Shown here: positions 56,673 to 64,000 of the stretch, piece by piece
How the letters are laid out: each line of letters begins with the position of its first letter
Position numbering within the stretch: the first letter of the stretch is position 1
From: Pseudomonas sp. FP2309
GTDB lineage: Bacteria; Pseudomonadota; Gammaproteobacteria; Pseudomonadales; Pseudomonadaceae
Length of the DNA stretch: 64,000 nucleotides
Assembly: GCF_030687575.1 (NCBI RefSeq)
Contig: NZ_CP117439.1
Coordinates: forward strand, 1,054,001 to 1,118,000
Reading direction: 5' to 3'
Notes under the pieces: generated by a model
Told to the model about the DNA's origin: nothing
What the model saw: only the letters and a program-made list of their open reading frames with translations
The model's database searches: none
Made by a program: the position numbers and the translations under genes

Positions 56673-57959
56673 ATGACTCAGCCCACTTCCGCCCGCAGCT
56701 GGGTCGCCAGCGCCAATGGTCACGCGGATTTCCCGCTGCAGAACCTGCCGCTGGGCGTGTTCAGCATCAACGGTTCGGCACCGCGCAGTGGCGTGGCCAT
56801 TGGTGATTACATCCTCGACTTGCACGCTGCGTTGGATACGTTTGACGGTGAGGCCCGGCGCGCGGTTGAAGCCACTGCTGGCGGCCAGTTGAACGCATTT
56901 TTCGAACTGGGCCGCGGGCCTCGGGTTGCCTTGCGTGAACGCCTGCTGGCACTGCTTGCCGAAGGGAGCCCGTTGCAAGCGCGCGAGGCGCAGGTGCTGC
57001 ACCGTGCCGCCGATTGCCAACTGCATGTGCCGGCGCGCATCAATGACTACACCGACTTCTACGTCGGCATTGAACACGCACAAAACGTCGGCAAACTGTT
57101 CCGCCCCGACAACCCCTTGCTGCCCAACTACAAGTACGTGCCCATCGGCTACCACGGCCGAGCGTCGACCATTCGTGCCTCGGGTGCCGAGGTGCGTCGA
57201 CCCAAAGGTCAGACCCTGCCGGCCGGCCAGACCGAACCGACCTTCGGCCCCTGCGCACGCCTGGATTACGAACTGGAATTGGGCATCTGGATCGGCCAGG
57301 GCAATGCCATGGGCGATTCGATCGCCATCGGCGACGCAGCCGAGCATATCGCCGGTTTCTGCCTGCTCAACGATTGGTCGGCGCGGGATATTCAGGCGTG
57401 GGAATACCAGCCGCTGGGGCCGTTTTTGTCGAAAAGCTTCATCACCACCATCTCGCCGTGGGTGATCACGGCCGAGGCTCTGGCGCCATTCCGCAAGGCC
57501 CAACCGGCACGCCCCGAGGGCGACCCGCAACCGCTGCCGTACCTGCTCGATAAGCGTGACCAGGCGGCTGGCGCACTGGATATCGAACTGGAGGTGCTGC
57601 TGACCACCGCCGCGATGCGCGAACAACAGCTGCCGGCCCATCGCCTGGCCCTGAGCAACAGCCTGCATATGTACTGGACCGTGGCGCAGTTGGTGGCCCA
57701 TCACAGCGTCAATGGTTGCCAGTTGCAGGCCGGTGATCTGTTCGGTTCCGGCACCTTGTCCGGGCCCGAGGTCGGGCAGTTCGGCAGCCTGCTGGAGATG
57801 ACCGAAGGCGGTAAAAAGGTGATCGAGCTGCCTTCCTGTGAAGTGCGCAGGTTCCTTGAAGACGGTGACGAAATCATCCTGCGCGCCCGCTGCAAGCGCG
57901 AAGGTTTTGCCTCCATCGGCTTCGGCGAATGCCGCGGCACTGTCACTGCGGCACGTTAA
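56673..57959 (+). CDS. hmgB: Fumarylacetoacetase
   Basis: Hydrolyses fumarylacetoacetate to fumarate and acetoacetate, the last step of the homogentisate pathway. The 428-residue product has the N-terminal SH3-like domain and the C-terminal FAH fold with YTDFYVGIEHAQNVGKLFRP, YKYVPIGYHGR and DYELELGIWIGQG segments that carry the metal ligands. ATG is three bases after hmgA. Also known as fahA. Confidence 0.95.
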   Translation: MTQPTSARSWVASANGHADFPLQNLPLGVFSINGSAPRSGVAIGDYILDLHAALDTFDGEARRAVEATAGGQLNAFFELGRGPRVALRERLLALLAEGSPLQAREAQVLHRAADCQLHVPARINDYTDFYVGIEHAQNVGKLFRPDNPLLPNYKYVPIGYHGRASTIRASGAEVRRPKGQTLPAGQTEPTFGPCARLDYELELGIWIGQGNAMGDSIAIGDAAEHIAGFCLLNDWSARDIQAWEYQPLGPFLSKSFITTISPWVITAEALAPFRKAQPARPEGDPQPLPYLLDKRDQAAGALDIELEVLLTTAAMREQQLPAHRLALSNSLHMYWTVAQLVAHHSVNGCQLQAGDLFGSGTLSGPEVGQFGSLLEMTEGGKKVIELPSCEVRRFLEDGDEIILRARCKREGFASIGFGECRGTVTAAR

Positions 57960-57971
57960 GAGGGCGGGGTG

Positions 57972-58613
57972 ATGGAACTCTATACCTACTACCGTTCCAC
58001 CGCGTCGTACCGAGTGCGCATCGCCCTGGCCCTCAAGGGCCTGGCGTTCACGGCGGTGCCTGTGAACCTGTTGGTACCGGCGGACGGCGCCAATCGTCAG
58101 CCGGCTTACCTGGCGATCAACCCGCAAGGCCGCGTGCCGGCCTTGCGCACCGATGACGGCGAGCTGTTGATTCAGTCACCGGCGATCATCGAGTACCTGG
58201 AAGAACGTTATCCACAGGTGCCGCTGCTCTCCAGCGACAGGGTTACCCGTGCCCATGAACGCGCGGTGGCCTCGATCATCGCCTGCGATATTCATCCGCT
58301 GCACAACTCCAGCACCCAAAACCTGCTGCGCCAATGGGGGCACGACGAGGCAAAGGTGCTGGAATGGATCGGGCATTGGATCAGCCAGGGCCTGGGCGCG
58401 GTGGAGCAGTTGATTGGCGACGGCGGTTTTTGCTTTGGCGAACAGCCGGGGCTGGCGGACGCGTTTCTGATCCCGCAGGTGTATGCGGCGCAGCGCTTCA
58501 AGGTGCCGTTGACGGCGTACCCGCGTATTGAGCGGGTTGTGGCGCTGGCGGCGCGGCATCCGGCGTTTGTGCAGGCCCATCCTTCCAACCAGCCGGACAC
58601 ACCGGCGGCGTAG
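57972..58613 (+). CDS. hmgC: Maleylacetoacetate isomerase (zeta-class GST)
   Basis: Glutathione-dependent cis-trans isomerase converting maleylacetoacetate to fumarylacetoacetate. The 213-residue product has the zeta-GST signature YRSTASYRVRIALALKG at the N-terminus and typical C-terminal helices (DIHPLHNSSTQNLL). ATG 57972 is used, directly preceded by an in-frame GTG. Third gene of hmgABC, 12 bases after fahA; also called maiA. Confidence 0.94.
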   Translation: MELYTYYRSTASYRVRIALALKGLAFTAVPVNLLVPADGANRQPAYLAINPQGRVPALRTDDGELLIQSPAIIEYLEERYPQVPLLSSDRVTRAHERAVASIIACDIHPLHNSSTQNLLRQWGHDEAKVLEWIGHWISQGLGAVEQLIGDGGFCFGEQPGLADAFLIPQVYAAQRFKVPLTAYPRIERVVALAARHPAFVQAHPSNQPDTPAA

Positions 58614-58643
58614 CAGCAGGCTCCGGCGCCCAATAGCGTGTGC

Positions 58644-59447
58644 TCAGTGCACCACTGAGTTCGGCGGCAGGTGGCCCAGCCGCTCGGCCAGGCGCAGGCG
58701 CTGGATCGGGTCTTCGCTGAGCAGCAGCGCGTGCTCCAGATCGAAGCGTTCGGCGTTGGGGCAATCCAGGCGTTGGTACAGGCTGGCCCGCGCCAGGTAG
58801 TCGGCGGCATTGGCATGGCCCAGTTCCAGTACGCGCTCGGCGTCGATCAGGGCGGCCAAGGGGTTGTCATTGGAGAGGTGCAACTGGCGCAGGTTGCGCG
58901 ACAGCCGTTGCAGGATCGAGCGTGGCTCGGCCGTCAGCAGGTGGTCGGCCTGCAACTTGAGGTTGGGGCCGTATTGGCGTTGCAGCAGTTCGCGGCAGTC
59001 GCTGGGGTACAGACGCCGGCCGCCGCAAGGGTCCAGCAGGTGATCGGCGCCGGGCACCCGCAGCAGGAAATGCCCGGGGAAATTCACGCCGACCATGGGG
59101 ATGTCCAAGCGTCGCGCCAGTTCCATGGCAATCAGCCCCAGGGCCAGGGGTTGTCCGCGTTTGCGTTGCAACACTTTGTCCAGCAAGGCGGCGGCGGGGC
59201 GCAGTGGGGTGAAATCATCCTGGGCAAAGCCCTGGTCGTTCATGCACCGCAGCAGCGGTTGGCCCAGCTCATCAGCCGGCAGCATCGGCATGCTCACGCT
59301 GACCCGTTGTTGCAGCGCGCTCAGGTTTTGCAGGATTTCCAGCGGCTGCACGGTCGCGTCGTGCTCGGCGGCGATCCAGAGCGCCGCTTCGAACAGCGCC
59401 GGGGGCGAACGTTGCAAACAGGCGAAAAAGGCTTGGCGGGGCTTCAT
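58644..59447 (-). CDS. SirB1-like (transglutaminase-like) protein
   Basis: A 267-residue protein of the SirB1 family: an N-terminal transglutaminase-like region (about 90-165, with LDKVLQRKRGQPLALGLIA, VNFPGHFLLRVP and DPCGGR carrying conserved residues) and C-terminal TPR-like helices (about 195-260). Function not established for bacterial SirB1 proteins. ATG 59447 is preceded by GGAG. Stands alone and converges with hmgC. Confidence 0.85.
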   Translation of the reverse strand: MKPRQAFFACLQRSPPALFEAALWIAAEHDATVQPLEILQNLSALQQRVSVSMPMLPADELGQPLLRCMNDQGFAQDDFTPLRPAAALLDKVLQRKRGQPLALGLIAMELARRLDIPMVGVNFPGHFLLRVPGADHLLDPCGGRRLYPSDCRELLQRQYGPNLKLQADHLLTAEPRSILQRLSRNLRQLHLSNDNPLAALIDAERVLELGHANAADYLARASLYQRLDCPNAERFDLEHALLLSEDPIQRLRLAERLGHLPPNSVVH

Positions 59448-59632
59448 TGCATTCTCCGACGTATGCCCCGTTTTAGCCTTGCTGTGAATGTTCGTCCAGT
59501 GCCTTGAGCGATATCCCACGCGCTTATGTCGCAAGCCCCGCAAAATCGGGCGGCTTATTCCAGCGTACTTCGGCAGTTTTCTGCCGCCAGCCTATACTTG
59601 GCGACACAAGAAAGTGATCCGGGAGCTTGACG

Positions 59633-60652
59633 ATGTTTGCTCTCATGCACAGCACCCGCCTTGAATCGCTGCACCTGAGCGTCGACCCGGTCACGGGGCT
59701 CAAGGCGATCATCGCCATCCATAACAGCCGCCTGGGGCCCGCCTTGGGCGGCTGTCGCTATATCGCCTATCCCGACGACGAAAGCGCCGTGGCGGATGCT
59801 GCGCGGCTGGCCCAGGGCATGAGCTACAAAGCAGCCCTGGCCGGGCTGCCGGTGGGTGGCGGCACGGCGGTGATCCTGCGGCCCGCCCACGTGGAAAACC
59901 GCGCGGCGTTGTTTGAAGCGTTTGGACGGTGTGTCGAGCAACTCGACGGCCGCTACATCACCGCCATCGACAGCGGCACCTCGGTGGCGGACATGGATTG
60001 CATCGCCCAGCACACCCGCTTCGTCACCAGCACCACGGCTGCCGGCGACCCTTCGCCCCATGCCGCCATGGGCGTGTTCGCCGGTATTCGCACCACCGCC
60101 ATGGCCCGCCTGGGCAGCGACAACCTCGAAGGCCTGCGCGTGGCGATCCAGGGCCTGGGCAACGTGGGCTACGCCCTGGCCGAACAACTGCACGCCGCCG
60201 GGGCTGAACTGCTGGTCAGCGACATCGACCATGGCAAGGTGCAACTGGCCATGGAACAGCTTGGCGCACACCCCATCGCCAACGACGCCCTGCTCAGCAC
60301 CCCCTGTGACATCCTTGCACCCTGCGGCCTGGGTGCCGTGTTCAACCGTACCAGCGTCGGTCAGCTGCGCTGCGCTGCCGTGGCCGGCTCCGCCAGCGCG
60401 CAGTTGACCAACCTGCAAGTGGCCGATCAATTGGAAGCACGCGGTATCCTCTATGCCCCGGATTACGTGATCAACTCCGGCGGTCTGATCTATGTCGCCC
60501 TCAAACACAGCGGCGCCGAACTGGCGACGATCACTGCGCACCTGTCCAACATCGGCATGCGCCTGACCGAAATCTACGCCCATGCCCAAGCCGAAAAACG
60601 TTCCCCCGCGCGGGTGGCGGACGAACTGGCCGAGCGATTGCTTTACCGATGA
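59633..60652 (+). CDS. Glu/Leu/Phe/Val dehydrogenase family protein lacking the signature catalytic lysine
   Basis: A 339-residue relative of leucine/phenylalanine dehydrogenases, which deaminate amino acids with NAD. The N-terminal substrate domain (about 1-135) keeps Lys66 in SYKAALAGLP and the aspartate in IDSGTSVADMD; the Rossmann domain has IQGLGNVGYALAE. However, the active-site glycine-rich motif reads GGGTAV: Thr78 (ACG, 59864-59866) replaces the lysine that defines the PS00074 signature. The enzyme may be inactive or altered. ATG 59633 is used; TTG 59627 would add two residues. Confidence 0.88.
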   Translation: MFALMHSTRLESLHLSVDPVTGLKAIIAIHNSRLGPALGGCRYIAYPDDESAVADAARLAQGMSYKAALAGLPVGGGTAVILRPAHVENRAALFEAFGRCVEQLDGRYITAIDSGTSVADMDCIAQHTRFVTSTTAAGDPSPHAAMGVFAGIRTTAMARLGSDNLEGLRVAIQGLGNVGYALAEQLHAAGAELLVSDIDHGKVQLAMEQLGAHPIANDALLSTPCDILAPCGLGAVFNRTSVGQLRCAAVAGSASAQLTNLQVADQLEARGILYAPDYVINSGGLIYVALKHSGAELATITAHLSNIGMRLTEIYAHAQAEKRSPARVADELAERLLYR

Positions 60653-60665
60653 GCAGACATTAAAA

Positions 60666-60692
60666 AGGCCCTGAATCGGTGATTCAGGGCCT
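60666..60692. terminator. Hairpin terminator between the dehydrogenase and yebG
   Basis: A 12-base perfect stem (AGGCCCTGAATC / GATTCAGGGCCT) with a GGT loop. On the minus strand it is followed by TTTTTA, so it terminates yebG; on the plus strand the T tract is weak. Confidence 0.8.
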
Positions 60693-60706
60693 GTTCAATT
60701 CGGGCT

Positions 60707-60967
60707 TTATTCCGCCGCCGGGTTCAGCAACTCGGACAACGCGTCCGGCTGGCTCTTGAACGCCTTGGCAAATACATCGCGGTTCTTCGCCATGTAGATC
60801 CCGGCTTCTTCCACCTGCTGCTCGCTCAGGGACGGCACGGCTTTTTGCAACACTTCTGCGAGCAACTCAGCGAGTTCAAGCATCTTGTCATGACGGTCAG
60901 CTTCGGCTTTATCCATGAACAAACGCTCCAGATCTCGGCTGCTGCGGTATACCACTTCGACGGCCAT
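60707..60967 (-). CDS. yebG: YebG family SOS-response protein
   Basis: Small cytoplasmic protein of 86 residues matching YebG: MAVEVVYRSSRDLERLFMDK at the start with the following EADRHDKMLELAELL helix. In E. coli, yebG is a LexA-regulated gene of unclear function. Here a near-perfect LexA box lies 44 bases upstream (61011-61026), supporting the same control. AGGTGG precedes the ATG. A terminator follows. Confidence 0.9.
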   Translation of the reverse strand: MAVEVVYRSSRDLERLFMDKAEADRHDKMLELAELLAEVLQKAVPSLSEQQVEEAGIYMAKNRDVFAKAFKSQPDALSELLNPAAE

Positions 60968-61010
60968 TCACCACCTCACATGCCTTCACGATAGTTGTCT
61001 TTTGCGACTA

Positions 61011-61026
61011 CTGTATTTATATACAG
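61011..61026. promoter_or_regulatory. LexA (SOS) box upstream of yebG
   Basis: CTGTATTTATATACAG matches the 16-base consensus CTGT-N8-ACAG with an AT-rich centre. It lies 44 bases upstream of the yebG start, in a promoter position. Confidence 0.9.
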
Positions 61027-61215
61027 CTAAAAGGGTAAGCCAAACCGTGGGGTTTGGGTAGCAGTTTTTTAATGTAGCCGGTAAATACAGGTTTGCAGTG
61101 CCTCATGTCACCCCGCCATCATCTTATACGCGCCTCTGGCCTTTTTTCTGCATGCAGAACAACCGTCACGTCCAACCCGCATTATCCGGTCGAACCGACC
61201 TAAGGAAGTACCTTC

Positions 61216-61539
61216 GTGAAAATCAACTGGGCCGAAAAGCTGCGCCAGCAAGTCCATGGGCTGGCCGAGTCGCTGGGCAATCTGTTTGTGGAGTCGTTCC
61301 ACTACCTGGCGCTGTTTGCCATTGGTGCGGTCACCGCCTGGGCGGCGGTGATGGAATTTCTGGGGATGCTGGAGAACGGACACATCAAGATCGATGACAT
61401 CTTGCTGCTGTTCATCTACTTGGAACTGGGCGCCATGGTCGGGATTTACTTCAAGACGAAGGCATACGTTACTAACATTCCTAGTAGTGGCTACCAGATG
61501 CTTGAAAACCACGCTAATGCGGGGCTATGGCGAGCATGA
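61216..61539 (+). pseudogene. psiE: Truncated phosphate-starvation-inducible protein PsiE
   Basis: The first 81 residues (up to LGAMVGIYFKT) match the N-terminal half of the complete PsiE encoded just downstream, including two membrane helices, but then the frame runs into an unrelated 26-residue tail (KAYVTNIPSSGYQMLENHAN and six more). The C-terminal membrane helices are missing, so this is a broken copy. GTG 61216 has AAGGAAG upstream. Composition up to the break is GC-rich like the backbone and changes right after it. Presumably the resident gene disrupted by an insertion or recombination. Confidence 0.85.
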
Positions 61540-61602
61540 ATCGCTTCTGATACGCAGTGTGGATGGCTTGATTCGCTTAATTTATGAACAGTGGTGGGTA
61601 CG

Positions 61603-62052
61603 ATGACGCAAGAAGTGAAATGGGCTGAAAGCCTGCGCAAAAAGCTGCATGGTGGTGCTGATTCGATTGGCAATTTATTCGTAGAAACGTTTCACTACCT
61701 CGCCCTTTTCGCTATTGGATTAATCACCGTTTGGGCTGGAGTGTCTACATTTATAGGTATGCTTCAACAGCCGAAAATAACGGTTGATGATATCTTGCTG
61801 CTTTTTATCTATTTAGAATTGTTAGCCATGGCGGGCATTTATTTTAAAACTAATCACATGCCCCTGAGATTTTTGTTGTATATCGGCGTGACCGCATTGA
61901 TTCGACTGCTGATAAGTGATGTTTCTCATCACAATGCGCCGGATACCGGAATCCTTTACGTGTGTGGTGGAGTGATGCTGCTTGCGATTTCGATTTTAGT
62001 GGTTAGATATTCGTCTTCTAAATATCCATCAGTAAAAGAAAAAGTAGACTAG
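61603..62052 (+). CDS. psiE: Phosphate-starvation-inducible membrane protein PsiE (second, complete copy)
   Basis: A 149-residue inner-membrane protein of the PsiE family with four predicted helices (about 28-48, 60-78, 84-100 and 120-140) and the conserved HYLALFAIGLITVWAG and ILLLFIYLELLAMAGIYFKT segments. E. coli PsiE is induced by phosphate limitation; its activity is unknown. The DNA is clearly more AT-rich than the truncated copy at 61216, and the two differ at many codons, so it was probably acquired rather than duplicated locally. It is followed by a short ORF and the ATPase gene. Confidence 0.88.
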   Translation: MTQEVKWAESLRKKLHGGADSIGNLFVETFHYLALFAIGLITVWAGVSTFIGMLQQPKITVDDILLLFIYLELLAMAGIYFKTNHMPLRFLLYIGVTALIRLLISDVSHHNAPDTGILYVCGGVMLLAISILVVRYSSSKYPSVKEKVD

Positions 62053-62077
62053 ACTTTTTATCAAGGAGGATCAGCTC

Positions 62078-62176
62078 TTGAAAAGGTTACTAAAAGATCG
62101 ATGTCTTAATGAAGGCGGAAATAGCAGTTATTTGATTAATCGCATGGTTTTGCTAGCGGAAAGCACAAAAAATTAG
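62078..62176 (+). CDS. Possible 32-residue small protein before the ATPase gene
   Basis: A TTG-started frame with a perfect AAGGAGG Shine-Dalgarno 8 bases upstream encodes a 32-residue basic N-terminus (KRLLKDRCLNEGGNSSY then LINRMVLLAE). It has no known domain. It could be a real leader peptide, a remnant, or part of the mRNA leader of the ATPase gene. Confidence 0.35.
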   Translation: MKRLLKDRCLNEGGNSSYLINRMVLLAESTKN

Positions 62177-62248
62177 GTGAGTAGTTCTAGCGATAAGTGA
62201 GGATTACTCAAATTCACTAGGAGTTGGGTGTTTTTTAGGGAGAGATTT

Positions 62249-63730
62249 ATGCGCTTCATAGTTGGACAGCCTGTTCAGTACTCTGGTGAATTAATTGTCT
62301 ATCTGACACCAAACACGAGATGGAACGACTACTCTTTTGTTACTGGGTTTCATGCCTACGTTTCTCGCGATGATGGCATTAAAGATGTAGGGGAAGTTAA
62401 AGTTGGTTTTTTTGGTCAAAGTACTGAAGACGACACATATAGAGTTGTCGACAAAGATTTTCGCCTGCTCTCTGATGAGTTCTTCTCTCTAGGCCAAAAT
62501 CCGGACTATTATTCAAATTTATTACGTGTATTTGGGCATGAAACCGTAGGTGACTACCTCTCCGCTCTAAAAGATGTTGTTTATAATGAAAATATATTTG
62601 AGAGGTCATATAGAGAAAGAGTTTTTGTTGAGTCGCTGTCTCGGTTTGTAAGTGTTTCAACAATTAAAGGTCAGTTTAGAGAGATTTTGTCAACAGGCGT
62701 TTCGTTGGAGAAATATGGTTTCTTGTACTGTCACGAGTCTGGAGAGTCTCTTGATTTTCAAGTTGTACCAGATTCTAAGCCGCCGAAAAATGTGCATGCT
62801 TTGATTGGGAGGAATGGGGTAGGCAAAAGTTATATATTGCAGACGATTGCGTCGTCTATTGATAAAAGAAATGGTGAGGTCGTGAAAATAAATGGGGATA
62901 ATGTAACCGCTTTTGATTTTGGGCAGTTGCTTTATTTCTCTCTCGGCGTATTTGGTAGTCCTCTTGATTGTGTTGATTTTAACGACTCTAAGATAAAAAT
63001 TGATAGGACTAAAAAGAAATATATAGGTATATATAATCAAGAAACGAAAAAATTGAAAGACATCGCTGTAGAAATGTCTGATGAGTTTTCTATTTCGATT
63101 TATAACTGCCTGCTCGGATCAGAGGTAAAAAGAGATCGCTGGTTAAAGGCGGTGGGGGTACTAGAAGCGGATGTTAATTTTAAAAATTTAAATTTGAGCA
63201 CATTGGCTTTCCATAAGAGCGAACGCGAGCTAAAGAAAGAGGCGTCCTTAGCTTTTTCATCTCTGAGTTCAGGACATGCAGCCGTTCTTTATTACGTTAC
63301 AAGCGTGGTTGAGTTAGTCGAAGATAAAACCATATGCTTGTTTGATGAGCCTGAGAACCATCTTCACCCACCATTGCTTGCCGCGTTTATAAGAGTTCTT
63401 TCTGAAGTATTGTCTACTAATAACGGTATTGCAATAGTTGCCACTCACTCTCCTGTAGTTCTTCAAGAAATACCACGTTCATGCGTTTGGTGCGTTAATG
63501 GAGGAGGAGACTTTGCTAGGCCAAGTATTGAAACATTTGGTGAAGGGGTTGGCGAGATTACATCTGATGTTTTTAATCTGGATATGAGGAATTCTGGATT
63601 TTACTCTCTTGTTGGGACGGATGCTAAAGCTTTAAAAAGCTACAAGGGGGTTATGAAATTATACAAGGGGCAGGTTGGTTCAGAGGGGAGGGCGGTTGTA
63701 ATAGCTTCTATTCCTCGGGGTGATATCTGA
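62249..63730 (+). CDS. RecF/OLD/PtuA-like AAA ATPase, probable defence-system protein
   Basis: A 493-residue ABC-type ATPase: Walker A GRNGVGKS (187-194), signature-like LSSGH (339-343), Walker B TICLFDEPEN (361-370) followed by HLHPP, and the switch histidine in VATHSPVVLQ (His400). There is no TOPRIM nuclease domain after it, unlike OLD/GajA. The 180-residue N-terminal region is not recognised. ATG 62249 has GGGAGA upstream. It overlaps the next gene by one base and lies in AT-rich DNA. The closest architectural class is the PtuA-type ATPase of Septu-like systems; function inferred. Confidence 0.8.
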   Translation: MRFIVGQPVQYSGELIVYLTPNTRWNDYSFVTGFHAYVSRDDGIKDVGEVKVGFFGQSTEDDTYRVVDKDFRLLSDEFFSLGQNPDYYSNLLRVFGHETVGDYLSALKDVVYNENIFERSYRERVFVESLSRFVSVSTIKGQFREILSTGVSLEKYGFLYCHESGESLDFQVVPDSKPPKNVHALIGRNGVGKSYILQTIASSIDKRNGEVVKINGDNVTAFDFGQLLYFSLGVFGSPLDCVDFNDSKIKIDRTKKKYIGIYNQETKKLKDIAVEMSDEFSISIYNCLLGSEVKRDRWLKAVGVLEADVNFKNLNLSTLAFHKSERELKKEASLAFSSLSSGHAAVLYYVTSVVELVEDKTICLFDEPENHLHPPLLAAFIRVLSEVLSTNNGIAIVATHSPVVLQEIPRSCVWCVNGGGDFARPSIETFGEGVGEITSDVFNLDMRNSGFYSLVGTDAKALKSYKGVMKLYKGQVGSEGRAVVIASIPRGDI

Positions 63731-63972
63731 TGAAAAAAATCGTATATAAATTCGATGAGGTCTTTGCTGCTTGTGTTAAGGGAAAAAGATATAAGAATAG
63801 AGAGCTTCTTAGGGAAGAGATAAAGTTAAACAAGTTTCTCAGAGGGGCTCATAAGGTTTTTCGAGTTCATGGGTTTTATAATATATTTTATTTGTTTAAA
63901 GACGAGTCTGTAGCGTATGGCTGGAATAAGGATTCTTTGATTTCCTTGTATGAGAAAAAAACTTGTGCCTAA
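63730..63972 (+). CDS. Unknown 80-residue protein coupled to the ATPase
   Basis: A small, basic, aromatic-rich protein of 80 residues (for example FLRGAHKVFRVHGFYNIFYL) with no recognised motif or signal. It starts within the ATPase stop codon (TGATGA), so it is translationally coupled, and its 3' end overlaps the following gene by 23 bases. Lysine-rich composition and AT-rich codons match the ATPase. Function unknown; probably a component of the same system. Confidence 0.7.
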   Translation: MKKIVYKFDEVFAACVKGKRYKNRELLREEIKLNKFLRGAHKVFRVHGFYNIFYLFKDESVAYGWNKDSLISLYEKKTCA

Positions 63973-64000
63973 GAAGGTTGCAGGAAGATTTTATTATGAT
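63950..64000 (+). CDS. Start of a third gene of the ATPase operon (runs off the window)
   Basis: A frame opening at ATG 63950 remains open to the last base and reads MRKKLVPKKVAGRFYYD. It overlaps the 80-residue gene by 23 bases in another frame. The start of the product is basic. Only 17 residues are visible, so no family can be assigned; an HNH nuclease would be expected if this is a PtuAB-like pair, but this is not shown. Confidence 0.45.
   Translation, partial: MRKKLVPKKVAGRFYYD

Noticed and set aside
55746..58127. Long minus-strand frame of 793 codons
   Set aside because: Antisense shadow of hmgA-hmgB, both strongly recognised.

Overview
The window is about 64 kb of a Pseudomonas chromosome, most likely of the P. 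fluorescens complex. The evidence is a complete alginate cluster in the canonical Pseudomonas order (algD-alg8-alg44-algK-algE-algG-algX-algL-algI-algJ-algF-algA), a homogentisate operon next to an IclR-type regulator as in P. putida, fluorescent-pseudomonad REP-type palindromic repeats, and a GC-rich backbone with GTG/TTG alternative starts.

Left part (1-16.2 kb): the 5' part of an RND efflux permease and its membrane fusion protein (minus strand); a small conserved protein; a solitary amino-acid-type periplasmic binding protein; a YkgJ-type zinc/iron cysteine-cluster protein; a GNAT acetyltransferase followed by a CheV chemotaxis adaptor; a D-2-hydroxyacid dehydrogenase; and a LysR regulator divergent from a four-gene aromatic-acid-type efflux operon (outer-membrane lipoprotein, FUSC permease, DUF1656 protein, HlyD-like adaptor). 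Next come an AT-richer two-gene unit of unknown function with a hairpin over its ribosome binding site, then an SDR/NTF2-like pair and two small proteins.

Middle part (16.4-34.5 kb): the alginate operon on the minus strand. It is preceded by an approximately 880-base leader and promoter region holding a candidate AlgU (sigma-22) promoter. It ends at algA in an unusual tandem array: a 255-base unit carrying a copy of the last 20 codons of algA plus a REP-like palindrome, present about four times. The genes cover precursor synthesis (algA, algD), polymerisation under c-di-GMP control (alg8, alg44), periplasmic modification (algG, algL, algX, algI, algJ, algF) and export (algK, algE).

Right-middle (34.5-61 kb): yaaA, a NodB-like protein with altered catalytic motifs, a PIN-PhoH ATPase, moaC-moaD-moaE, rhlB, an alpha/beta-hydrolase, the aapJQMP amino-acid ABC transporter with a clear terminator, a GntR/FadR regulator with an MFS exporter, an NTF2-like protein, a GIY-YIG protein, a GST-like protein, a TonB-dependent receptor with a signalling domain, a PBP4-type carboxypeptidase, hmgR and hmgABC (tyrosine/homogentisate catabolism), a SirB1-like protein, an amino-acid dehydrogenase homologue lacking the signature catalytic lysine, and yebG with a near-perfect LexA box.

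Right end (61.2-64 kb): the base composition changes to AT-rich. A truncated psiE is followed by a second, complete and AT-richer psiE, then by a three-gene overlapping unit that begins with a RecF/OLD/PtuA-like ATPase and runs off the window. This looks like the edge of a genomic island and is the best candidate here for an undescribed (probably defence) system. No rRNA, tRNA, CRISPR array, integrase or transposase was recognised in the window.
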